The notes below the pieces were generated by a model. That model had not been told where the DNA came from and ran no database searches. It worked only from the letters and a program-made list of their open reading frames with translations. Both the position numbers and the translations under genes were made by a program. Positions 41,860 through 50,466 of a stretch of DNA of 64,000 nt are shown piece after piece; position 1 is the first letter of the stretch, and each line of letters starts with the position of its first letter. The DNA comes from Ignavibacteria bacterium (GTDB lineage Bacteria; Bacteroidota; Ignavibacteria; OLB7), in NCBI GenBank assembly GCA_020635205.1, contig JACKAE010000002.1, positions 744,001 through 808,000 of the forward strand, written 5' to 3'.

Positions 41860-43917
41860 ATGAAGCACATCATTTTCGCTGTCGTATTTGTTGCCGCAAT
41901 AGCTGCCATTGTTTGGAATTCGTGGCGGCTTATCAAGTATCTGCAAGTCGGCAAGTCGGAGAATCGATTTAAAGCGGTTGGAGAGAGGATCGGCAATGTT
42001 CTGAAAGTTGCGATTGGTCAATCGAAGCTGATGCGCGACCCAATAGCCGGTGCTGTTCACGCAATGATCTTCTGGGGCTTTCTCGTCCTGCTTGCAGCGG
42101 TGGTCGAGTCAATTCTCGAAGGGTTAATTCCGGGTGGAAACATTGCTTGGCTCGGTCCAATCTACTCTGTGCTGACAATCTCCCAAGATGTTTTCTGCGT
42201 TCTCGTTCTCGTCGGCGTTCTCTGGGCGTTCTGGCGTCGATATGTGCAAAAAGTACCACGGCTCCAGAACGAGGATAAGTCGGAGAGTCGAGATGCTTCG
42301 TTGATTTTAGTCTTGATCGGCATCATTGTCTCCTCCCTTCTCATTACCAATGCGGCACGTGAGGCTGCTGGTCACGAGTTCGACTGGGCGGTGCGTCCCG
42401 TTGGCATGTTGCTTGCACCCCTCTTCTCCGATCCAGCAACCGCTCGCATTCTCTTTGAGGCAGCTTGGTGGCTCCACATCGTGACGATTCTCGGCTTCAT
42501 GAACTACCTCCCATTCTCAAAGCACCTTCACGTGATGACATCTGTCCCGAACGTATACTTCGGCACACTTGACACAGTGAACAAATTGCAGCCGATCAAC
42601 TTTGAAGATGAGACCTTAGAACAATACGGCGTTGCAGATATTGAGCACTTCACGTGGAAGCAGTTGCTCGACGGAATGACCTGCACACACTGCGGGAGGT
42701 GTACTTCAGTCTGTCCAGCAAACTTGACTGGAAAAGTGCTCAATCCAAAGGAGATCATCATTCAGATGCACGAGCGGACGCTCGACCGTGCTCCCGATCT
42801 GATTGCAATGGCTGCCGCAAAGAATGGGAATGGAGGGGATGTCAACGGTGAAGCAGCGGCTACAGTAGCATTCCCAAATGGATCAGATCAGCGGAAGCTA
42901 ATTGGCGATTTCGTAAACCCCGAAGCACTCTGGCAGTGTACCACCTGCATGGCTTGCGTGCAGGAGTGTCCAGTGATGATCGAACACGTCCCAGCAATCG
43001 TCGACATGCGGCGCAACCTCGTAATGATGGAGGCAGACTTCCCGCCGGAGGCGCAGTCGGCATTCCAGAATATCGAGAACAACTTTACTCCGTGGGCATT
43101 CAGTGTAGCCGAGCGAGCGGACTGGGCTGAAGACCTCGACTACGTGAAGACGATGGCTCAGACAGACGAAGAAGAACGAGAGAATTTAGACTGTCTCTTC
43201 TGGGTTGGATGTGCTGGTAGCTACGACGACCGCTACAAAAAGGTAACCCGAACGTTTGCTGAGTTGATGGAGATGGCCGAGGTGAAGTTCAGAATTTTAG
43301 GGACCGAAGAGAAGTGTACCGGCGACCCTGCCCGCCGACTTGGCAACGAATACTTGGCGCAGATGATGATTCAGATGAATGTGGAGACGTTGAATCAGTA
43401 TAACGTTAAGACAATCGTGACTACGTGCCCCCACTGCTTCAACACACTTCTGAACGAGTATCCCGATTTTGGTGGGAAGTACGAAGTGCTCCACCACACG
43501 CACTATATCGACAAGCTGATTAAGACCGGACGTATCAAGAAAATGTCGGCAATGCAGCACAAAGTGACCTATCACGATAGCTGCTACATCGGTCGCTACA
43601 ACAACACCTACGACGAACCTCGCTCAGCGCTGAACGAAGTTCCGGGAGTTGAGTTAGTTGAGATGGGGCGGAACAAAAGTCGTGGTCTCTGCTGCGGAGC
43701 AGGTGGGGGACAGATGTACTTAGAAGAGACGGAAGGAAAGCGAGTCAACATCGAACGCACTGAGGAAGCTCTCGGCACAGGTGCAGACACAATCGCAACT
43801 GCCTGCCCGTTCTGCATGACAATGATGACCGACGGTGTGAAGAACAAAGAGGCTGAAGGAGTCGCAGTAAAAGATGTCGCCGAAGTGCTCTTAGAAGCCG
43901 TCAAAGCTGGGGAATGA
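41860..43917 (+). CDS. Membrane-bound (Fe-S) oxidoreductase, HdrD/GlpC-like
   Basis: A 685-residue protein. About five hydrophobic helices (1-250) resemble the NarI-like haem-binding membrane part. Then two 4Fe-4S clusters are visible: CTHCGRCTSVCP and CTTCMACVQECP. Two CCG-type cysteine-rich domains follow: FWVGCAG...CTGDPARRLG and HDSCYIGRYN...GLCCGAGGGQMYLEE, the hallmark of heterodisulfide reductase subunit D. Such proteins often pass electrons from ETF or other flavoproteins to quinones; no ETF genes are nearby, so the donor is unknown. A 42-residue stretch (about 340-370, GNGGDVNGEAAATVA) is a low-complexity insertion. Confidence 0.85.
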   Translation: MKHIIFAVVFVAAIAAIVWNSWRLIKYLQVGKSENRFKAVGERIGNVLKVAIGQSKLMRDPIAGAVHAMIFWGFLVLLAAVVESILEGLIPGGNIAWLGPIYSVLTISQDVFCVLVLVGVLWAFWRRYVQKVPRLQNEDKSESRDASLILVLIGIIVSSLLITNAAREAAGHEFDWAVRPVGMLLAPLFSDPATARILFEAAWWLHIVTILGFMNYLPFSKHLHVMTSVPNVYFGTLDTVNKLQPINFEDETLEQYGVADIEHFTWKQLLDGMTCTHCGRCTSVCPANLTGKVLNPKEIIIQMHERTLDRAPDLIAMAAAKNGNGGDVNGEAAATVAFPNGSDQRKLIGDFVNPEALWQCTTCMACVQECPVMIEHVPAIVDMRRNLVMMEADFPPEAQSAFQNIENNFTPWAFSVAERADWAEDLDYVKTMAQTDEEERENLDCLFWVGCAGSYDDRYKKVTRTFAELMEMAEVKFRILGTEEKCTGDPARRLGNEYLAQMMIQMNVETLNQYNVKTIVTTCPHCFNTLLNEYPDFGGKYEVLHHTHYIDKLIKTGRIKKMSAMQHKVTYHDSCYIGRYNNTYDEPRSALNEVPGVELVEMGRNKSRGLCCGAGGGQMYLEETEGKRVNIERTEEALGTGADTIATACPFCMTMMTDGVKNKEAEGVAVKDVAEVLLEAVKAGE

Positions 43918-44223
43918 GTTGAGAGTGTAGGGTGAATGAGTTGAGAGTGAATAGAGAGAAGAGTTTATAGAGTGATGGTCGCAGGCCTTCAGCCTGCGGC
44001 AGGATTAGTGGAGACAGTCGAGTCTATTAAGCATAGAGCCAAGAGTTGAAGCACCAAAGAGTCGGAAGTCATTTCCCGCTCTGATAGATTTCATGCCCGG
44101 GTGGCATCCCTCTGAAATACTTTTTACTCTATAAACTCTCAACTCTACGAACTCAACTACTCTACAAACCCTCCTCTTTTTTCCCTTGTTTCTCACCTCT
44201 TTCCCGCCGACATTGCCGTTCTG
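43918..44223. other. Intergenic region with TAGAGTT arms and a GCAGGC hairpin
   Basis: No gene seen. After the Fe-S gene stop a purine-rich arm (GAGTTGAGAGTG..., 43918-43975) ends in GAGTTTATAGAGTG. A GCAGGCCTTCAGCCTGC hairpin follows (43981-43997). Before the next start is the complementary pyrimidine arm (ACTCTATAAACTCTCAACTC and further units, 44125-44168). The arms bracket a region with GGGTGGCATCCCTCTG-like palindromes. Confidence 0.55.
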
Positions 44224-47200
44224 ATGATCCGGTTTTTTCTGCTCTACATATCGCTGAGTCTTGTTGGGGGAATCACGCTCTACTGCCAGGGGATATCCTC
44301 GACGGTTGACCTGATTCTTCTCCCCAGCGATTCGTTAATTCAACTTCCGCACGAGTTCCTTATTGAAAAAAGTTTTCTTCTGCGTGATTCTTCTGGGACT
44401 GAACTACACGATTCAATCGACTACACCCTCAACCTGCGCTTCGGAACAATTCGACTAAGTGATTCACTTAGGGGGGGCCAAGACACACTCCGCTTTGTTG
44501 CCACATATTCTTATTTCCCGATCACTGTTCCGCGCGAAATTTATACTCGTGAGCTGTTGACAATTACTGATTCCACAGGAAAAGAGAGAACGTTAGCGGA
44601 GCGTTCTAATAGTGGAAGCAGTCTTACTGCAACAAACATCTTCGGCAAGGACTTCCAGCGTTCTGGTTCAATCACCCGAGGGATTACTGTTGGCTCCAAC
44701 CGTGATCTTACAGTGCAGAGCGGACTTCGCTTGCAGTTTAGTGGAAAGATCACCGATGACGTTGAGGTAATTGGCGCGTTAACTGATGAACAAACGCCAA
44801 TTCAGCCGGATGGAAACACGCAGACATTGCGTGAGATCGACAATATCTTTTTTGAAGTCAGATCGCCTGTTGCTGACGGGACGCTCGGAAAGTTCTTCGC
44901 TTCGAACAATCAGAGTGAGTTTACAGGATTCTCTCGAAAGCTGCAGGGAGGGAAAGTTGTCGGGAAGTTCAGTTCTCTTGGTTCAACGCAGCTTGTTGCT
45001 GCAGTATCACCCGGGAAGTTCCGAACGCAAGAGTTTCAAGGGAGAGAGGGAGATCAAGGGCCGTACAGACTTACTGGGGCAAATGGCGAGCGGGACATTA
45101 TTGTGCTGGCTGGAACCGAGCAGGTCTTTGTTGATGGAGTGGAAATGATTCGAGGGAGAGAGAACGATTATGTGATCGATTATGGTACAGGAGAAATCTT
45201 CTTTCAGCCACGCAGACCAATCACTGGCTTCAACGAAATCGTAGTTGATTTCGAGTTTAGCGACCGTCGGTATTCTCGTTCGTTCCTCGCCGCCTCACAT
45301 ACCGGACGCTTTGTTGACAGTATGTTGAGCCTTACTGTCGGCTATGTGCGGGAGGCTGATAACCAAGATGCGCCGGTTGACCTTGAACTGAGCGAGGAAG
45401 ATCGTCTTCTGCTTGCCTCGGCTGGGGCTGACCCTGCCGGTGCAATCAGAACTGGTGTGGCATTTGTTGGGCGGAGCGATACGGTTAGTGGACTCTACCG
45501 GCGTGTTGACACGACGATAAACGGACAGCCCGACTCTGTCTTTATATACGATCCTTCAAGCAGCGAGGCACTCTACGATGTTATCTTTAGCCGGGCAATA
45601 AGTGGTCGGGGAGATTATCGGAATGTCGCTTTCGGACAATATGAATTTGTTGGGAAGGGAGCGGGAGAGTATCTCCCCGTTGTTTATTTGCCTCTTCCTG
45701 GACTCTTACAGGTTGGTGCAGTCGCCCTCGGATTGCGTCCATCGAAAGGGGTTGATGTTGAGGCCGAAGTTGCATTTAGCGGCACGAACTTGAACAGGTT
45801 TAGCAGTGATCCTCTCGCAAGTCGTAAGGGGATAGCAGTGAAAGGGGGGACTACTCTCGAAGGTGATTCTATCAGAATTGGTGGAGTGAATATAGGTCGT
45901 GTGCGAGGAACCTCAAGTCTGCGATTTATTGGAGAAGGATTTCAAGGAGTGAACCGGATTGCTGAGCCGGAGTTCGATCGCCGTTGGAATGCAAGTGGGC
46001 GCATCGGTGAATCGGGTTTCAACGACGTTATCGTTGAAGGACGGTTCGACTGGAAACCAATACAACTTCTTGAGTTGACCGCCGGACTTGGCAATCTCGA
46101 TCGAGGAGACTTCTTCTCATCTTTGCGCCACGACTATGCTGCTCGATTTGGGGATCGCACCTTTCCATTAGCAGCCGATTACGGTCTGGAGTTTATCACC
46201 TCAAACGATACGACCGGTGGTGGAGTGGCAAGTGATTGGCTGAAAGGGCGGGGGGGGGTGAGTTATCGCCTCGGAGCAATCACTCCGGGCTTTCGTGTGG
46301 AGCACCAAAACCGAAATGATCTCCGCTCAGGAGTTGACACACTTCTCCCGAGTGCTTTTCGGTTTGTCGAAGCTGGACCAGACCTGACGCTTAATTTCTC
46401 TCTCTTCCGCACTACCGCGTCGCTCCGCTATCGAGTCGACGATTCAGTCCGTTTCGATCTACTAAGTTCATCAACGCGATTTCTCCGGGATGGAGAGGCC
46501 CAAACATTCCGGTTGAATGGTGAACTAACTGGTATCCGTTCTCTCAACACAACTCTCGACTTCACTTATCGGCGCAAGACATACGATACTCTTCCGGGAC
46601 TTGACCCATCCACTCGTCTCGAGAACGTCTCAATTATAGCTCGTTCTGAATCGCGGTGGACAGGGTTGAAGCGTGGGGTTGAGGTTGATGGTGTCTACGA
46701 AGTCCAAACAGAGCGAGCAGCCCGCTTGCAACGTCTGTTCGTGCGCGTTCCTGTAGGGCAAGGTCAATTCGTTTGGCAAGATATCGACTCAAACGGAGTG
46801 CAATCAGAAAATGAGTTCCGTGAGACAATTGCAGATGATGGTGAATATGTTCGGATCAATCTCCCAACAGAGCAACTCTTTCCTGTAATCGACCTTGAGG
46901 CTTCACTCCGTTTGAAAGTCAAGCCTGAAAATTTTCTGAGCGATAGCTCGACTCTCGGTAAGCTGTTGAAGCCGATAACTACTGAAACCTTTTTGCGAAT
47001 CGAAGAGAAGAGCAGCACGGAGAATGAGAGCGAAGTTTACTTGTTGAATTTTGGAGCCTTCCAAAATGATTCCACTACTCTTCTCGGCAACGCATTGATT
47101 CAGCAAGACATTAACTTGTTCGAGAAGAGCAGAGAGTTTTCGGCTCGGCTTCGATTTGTGAAGCGCGATGGCATTACTAAACTCTTCAACGACTTGGAGC

Positions 47201-47748
47201 GTTCCGGTTCGGTAGAGCGTTCTCTCCGGTTGCAGTGGAATCCAACAGTAGATATTGGCTTACAGCTCGACGCTTCCTTGGAAGATCGTTCTCTGTTAGG
47301 TGCAGCTCTGGATGCAAGTCGTGGGTTCGACCTTGAAGCCTTGGAGTTTGAAACCGACTTTAGTTATCGACCAGAGCGCTCACTTGAGCTTGGTTGGACA
47401 TTTACTATCCGTTCCGCCGATGACATTTTTCCAACAACTCCACGTTCCACCTTCCTCACAGGGAATGAGATACGGGGCATCTACTCCATCGAAACAAAGG
47501 GAAGGCTTCGCGCAACAGTAGAGCGCACAGTTGTCAGCGGAACAAATCTGCAAGGGGGAGATGTTTTCTCCCTTCCATTCCAGTTAACCGACGGCTACGG
47601 AATAGGGACTACCTGGATTGGCCGCATAGGATTCGACTATCGATTCGGTGCAAACATTCAGGCGTCAATCAACTACACCGGTCGAGCCGAGCCACCAACG
47701 AATCGAGTGATTCACACGGGACAGATGGAGGTGCGAGCCTTCTTTTGA
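44224..47748 (+). CDS. Very large outer-membrane beta-barrel protein of unknown function
   Basis: An 1174-residue exported protein (signal FFLLYISLSLVGGITLYCQ). The N-terminal half contains QGPYRLTGANGERDIIVLAG, then TEQVFVDGVEMIRGRENDY and DYGTGEIFFQPRRPITG, a signature that I have seen in SprA-like and other giant FCB barrels. The second half alternates short hydrophobic strands (VRISTSLRYRVDDSV, LELGWTFTIRS, IGFDYRFGANIQASINYTG) and ends with a short aromatic strand (MEVRAFF). It is too small for SprA itself (usually over 2000 residues). The role is not known. ATG follows CTG in a GATG context, with TTCCCGCCG upstream but no good Shine-Dalgarno sequence. Confidence 0.75.
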   Translation: MIRFFLLYISLSLVGGITLYCQGISSTVDLILLPSDSLIQLPHEFLIEKSFLLRDSSGTELHDSIDYTLNLRFGTIRLSDSLRGGQDTLRFVATYSYFPITVPREIYTRELLTITDSTGKERTLAERSNSGSSLTATNIFGKDFQRSGSITRGITVGSNRDLTVQSGLRLQFSGKITDDVEVIGALTDEQTPIQPDGNTQTLREIDNIFFEVRSPVADGTLGKFFASNNQSEFTGFSRKLQGGKVVGKFSSLGSTQLVAAVSPGKFRTQEFQGREGDQGPYRLTGANGERDIIVLAGTEQVFVDGVEMIRGRENDYVIDYGTGEIFFQPRRPITGFNEIVVDFEFSDRRYSRSFLAASHTGRFVDSMLSLTVGYVREADNQDAPVDLELSEEDRLLLASAGADPAGAIRTGVAFVGRSDTVSGLYRRVDTTINGQPDSVFIYDPSSSEALYDVIFSRAISGRGDYRNVAFGQYEFVGKGAGEYLPVVYLPLPGLLQVGAVALGLRPSKGVDVEAEVAFSGTNLNRFSSDPLASRKGIAVKGGTTLEGDSIRIGGVNIGRVRGTSSLRFIGEGFQGVNRIAEPEFDRRWNASGRIGESGFNDVIVEGRFDWKPIQLLELTAGLGNLDRGDFFSSLRHDYAARFGDRTFPLAADYGLEFITSNDTTGGGVASDWLKGRGGVSYRLGAITPGFRVEHQNRNDLRSGVDTLLPSAFRFVEAGPDLTLNFSLFRTTASLRYRVDDSVRFDLLSSSTRFLRDGEAQTFRLNGELTGIRSLNTTLDFTYRRKTYDTLPGLDPSTRLENVSIIARSESRWTGLKRGVEVDGVYEVQTERAARLQRLFVRVPVGQGQFVWQDIDSNGVQSENEFRETIADDGEYVRINLPTEQLFPVIDLEASLRLKVKPENFLSDSSTLGKLLKPITTETFLRIEEKSSTENESEVYLLNFGAFQNDSTTLLGNALIQQDINLFEKSREFSARLRFVKRDGITKLFNDLERSGSVERSLRLQWNPTVDIGLQLDASLEDRSLLGAALDASRGFDLEALEFETDFSYRPERSLELGWTFTIRSADDIFPTTPRSTFLTGNEIRGIYSIETKGRLRATVERTVVSGTNLQGGDVFSLPFQLTDGYGIGTTWIGRIGFDYRFGANIQASINYTGRAEPPTNRVIHTGQMEVRAFF

Positions 47749-47808
47749 TAGCATCTTTCTATTTTGTGAAGGTTATACATACATCCAAACTCATTCTACA
47801 TAGCTACG

Positions 47809-48030
47809 ATGAACCTCGAAAAGATCAAATCAATTCTCGTCTTTAGTGTACTGTTTGGACTGTGCGTTACGGCACTCGACGTGCTTTGGAGTGGTGATCG
47901 CGATTGGACGGAGCTACTCCGTAACATCGCAGCCGGCATACTTGTGCTGCTTCTCGTTCAAGCTGCAAACTGGCTGCCCTGGAATAGAGGGAAGAAAGAT
48001 GGAGAGAAAGAGTCTTCTACTTCATTGTGA
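47809..48030 (+). CDS. Small membrane protein with two helices
   Basis: A 73-residue protein. Two hydrophobic segments (SILVFSVLFGLCVTALDVLW, about 8-27; NIAAGILVLLLVQAANWLPW, about 39-58) and a charged tail (NRGKKDGEKE). No motif is recognised. Sixty bases separate it from the large barrel gene. Confidence 0.6.
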   Translation: MNLEKIKSILVFSVLFGLCVTALDVLWSGDRDWTELLRNIAAGILVLLLVQAANWLPWNRGKKDGEKESSTSL

Positions 48031-48088
48031 CTGCGGGCTAACGAGCAGTAGGTAGACCTCTCAAACAATGGCCACAGAAGATAACTTC

Positions 48089-48363
48089 TATAGCGTGTTG
48101 ACAATCCCGATTCATAGAAGGGACGCACCGCTGGTGCTCCACGGCAGAGGCGTTGTCGGATTCCTCGCGCTCGCGCACGAGGCTACCAACCGACGGTCGC
48201 TCCGTGACGTTACAAAATCATCACCGAAGAGCCGCATCGCGGCGAACCGTTGGTAGGCTGGAGCGGAAGCTCCGGGTAACCGGAGCCAAGCGAGAGCGTA
48301 GCTCCAGAGGAGCGATCCTGCCTCGCGGGGGATCAACTCATTGTTAACTGTCAACACACCATA
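48089..48363. mobile_element. 275-bp MITE-like element, copy 3
   Basis: The ends are TATAGCGTGTTGACAAT and an ATTGTTAACTGTCAACACAC version ending in ATA, again with terminal TA. Interior inverted blocks GGCTACCAACCG and CGGTTGGTAGG(C) are conserved. The minus-strand frame of copy 2 is interrupted by a TGA near 48111. Confidence 0.87.
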
Positions 48364-48592
48364 AGGAACGAATCTTTTCCACTACTACCCTCTCTGATCA
48401 CGCTCATAAAAAAAGACTTCAGAAATTTTTTCTGAGACGTGTATCGTTCTCCCAAACAGCGGTTATTCCTCGCAAGCGAAAATAACAGGCCTGTTTAGTG
48501 TACTGTTCCTACTGCGCTTCATTGGGGATACTGCGAGATAGCTGATCGACAGAAATTTCATTGTTCACACTATTATTTATGGAGATTGAGTT
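48364..48592. other. Leader of the repeated acidic secreted protein
   Basis: No gene is seen. There is a GTTATT...AATAAC hairpin (about 48462-48490) and a good ribosome-binding site (GGAGATTGAGTT) before the start at 48593. No promoter box is certain. Confidence 0.4.
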
Positions 48593-50215
48593 ATGAGACA
48601 CGTTGCTCATATTCTGTCCTTCAGCTTCGTGATATTGTTCATGGCAATAACTGCTACTGCACAACCGGGGTTTGAAGAGATCGAAGCACTACAGGAAGTG
48701 ATTGCTTCAGTTGCGGGAGATACGTTCGACGGTAACCCTTGTAGCCTTACAGCAGAGCAGAGAGAAGAGATTGATCGGCTTGCAGAAGAGGAGTTGGGAT
48801 ACAGTCTACATTTTGCAGAGATACCGTGCGATTCGTTGGATGGCTTGCTGGATGATGCTGGACACGATGGCTGGCTGGATGGCGATGGGTTTGATGGTTG
48901 GTTAGAAGAGGATGGGTTTGACGGATGGTTGGAAGATGGTGGATTTGATGGATGGGATGGTCACGATGGTGGGTTTGACGGATGGGATGGTCATGATGGT
49001 TGGGACGGTCACGATGGTGGTATGGACGGATTTGACCCGAGTGATTTTGAGGAGCGATTCCTTGCGATACTTCACGAAGTAGCAGGTGAGGATTTTGAGG
49101 GAGATCCATGTGAGTTGACAGAGGCGCAGCGTGAAGAGATCAACGCTCGGTTGCTCGAAGAGTTCGGTGAGGATTGCCCGGTACAGGTGGTTTGTGGAGA
49201 CGATCTTGAGGGATGGGAAGATCATGGTGGTGAAGGAGATGTTGACTTTAGTGACGTTGATCTTGAAGCTCTGAATCGAATTGTTGTAGCAGTTGCTGGC
49301 GAAGATTTCGACGGTAATCCATGTGGATTGACAGATGCGCAGCGGGAGGAGATCGACCGTTTAGCCGAGGAAGAATTGGGGTACAGCCTCCACTTTGCAG
49401 AGATTCCATGCGATTCGTTGGACGAGATGCTTGGCGAGGATTGGATGGAAGGTGAAGAGCACGATGGCGGTATGGACGGATTTGACCCGAGTGATTTTGA
49501 GGAGCGATTCCTCGCGATACTTCACGAAGTAGCTGGTGAGGATTTTGAGGGAGATCCATGTGAGTTGACAGAGGCACAGCGCGAAGAGATCAACGCTCGG
49601 TTGCTCGAAGAGTTCGGTGAGGATTGCCCGGTACAGGTGGTTTGTGGAGACGATCTTGAGGGATGGGACAATCAAGGAGGCGACGGAGGAGGCGACATTG
49701 ACCTGAGCAATGAAGATTTTGATCGCCTTATCACGATTGTGCTGAGTGTAGCTGGAGAAAACTTTGATGGCGACCCGTGCAGCTTAACCGATGCGCAGCG
49801 GGAGGAGATTGACCGTCTTGTAGAGGAAGAACTTGGTTTGAGCCTACAGTTTGCTGAGATACCGTGTGGTGTTGCCGGAAGAAATCCTGTAAACAATAAT
49901 CCTGCAGTTGAACAAGCTGAGACAGTGTTGCAGGCAGCAAGCCAAAAGTTGGCAGATCACAAGATCATTCAGCAGAGACTCTACCCAAATCCGGTAACGA
50001 GTAGCACAACAGTAGAGTTCAGAGGACCGGAGGGGAGTGGAAGAGTAAGCGTAATCAATTCACGAGGCCAAACGCTGATCTCTCGTGATATCACTACAGT
50101 GAAGGGACAGAATAGTCTTGAACTGAATATGAGCACTCTTCTTCCAGGCTCGTACTTCGTAGTAATTACTGTGGAGAATATCGTCTCAGAAATGCTTCCA
50201 GTGGTTTTACAGTGA
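48593..50215 (+). CDS. Secreted acidic repeat protein with type IX sorting domain
   Basis: A 540-residue exported protein (signal FVILFMAITATAQ). It is built of five alternating roughly 60-residue domains: A1 (about 27-82), B1 (142-205), A2 (216-275), B2 (292-355), A3 (366-425). Type A holds NPCSLTAEQREEIDRLAEEEL and ends LHFAEIPCDSL; type B holds DPCELTEAQREEINARLLEEF and ends CPVQVVCGDDLEGW. Each has one Cys pair. A1 is followed by an Asp/Gly/Trp linker (about 85-142) made of GFDGW and DGHDGW units. The C-terminal 80 residues (YPNPVTSSTTVEFRGPEG...) are a type IX sorting domain, so it should be exported across the outer membrane. Function unknown; I do not recognise the repeated domain. Confidence 0.85.
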   Translation: MRHVAHILSFSFVILFMAITATAQPGFEEIEALQEVIASVAGDTFDGNPCSLTAEQREEIDRLAEEELGYSLHFAEIPCDSLDGLLDDAGHDGWLDGDGFDGWLEEDGFDGWLEDGGFDGWDGHDGGFDGWDGHDGWDGHDGGMDGFDPSDFEERFLAILHEVAGEDFEGDPCELTEAQREEINARLLEEFGEDCPVQVVCGDDLEGWEDHGGEGDVDFSDVDLEALNRIVVAVAGEDFDGNPCGLTDAQREEIDRLAEEELGYSLHFAEIPCDSLDEMLGEDWMEGEEHDGGMDGFDPSDFEERFLAILHEVAGEDFEGDPCELTEAQREEINARLLEEFGEDCPVQVVCGDDLEGWDNQGGDGGGDIDLSNEDFDRLITIVLSVAGENFDGDPCSLTDAQREEIDRLVEEELGLSLQFAEIPCGVAGRNPVNNNPAVEQAETVLQAASQKLADHKIIQQRLYPNPVTSSTTVEFRGPEGSGRVSVINSRGQTLISRDITTVKGQNSLELNMSTLLPGSYFVVITVENIVSEMLPVVLQ

Positions 50216-50257
50216 TGTAATGGGTTGAGCATCTTACTGTAAGAATGACCTTGGAAG

Positions 50258-50341
50258 TTCTGGCAGAAAAGGAGAGGTAGTTATCCTTCGAGAATCCTTC
50301 ACATTTCCTTCGCTCGGAGGATAACCTCTCTCTGATCTGCC
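50258..50341. terminator. Long imperfect hairpin between convergent genes
   Basis: GGCAGA...GAGAGGTAGTTATCC on the left pairs with GGATAACCTCTC...TCTGCC on the right around a 20-odd-base loop. No T-run. It lies midway between the acidic repeat gene and PhoD. Confidence 0.6.
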
Positions 50342-50466
50342 GTCGGTTTGAGTTGAAAAACAATCCCCTTCTCCTGTTCGCATTAAGCATCAGCTATCTC
50401 GCATAGTGCACAACAAGGGGGAGGGGATTTTCTGTTCTCGCGGCTATTCAAAGGTAGAAGACACTA

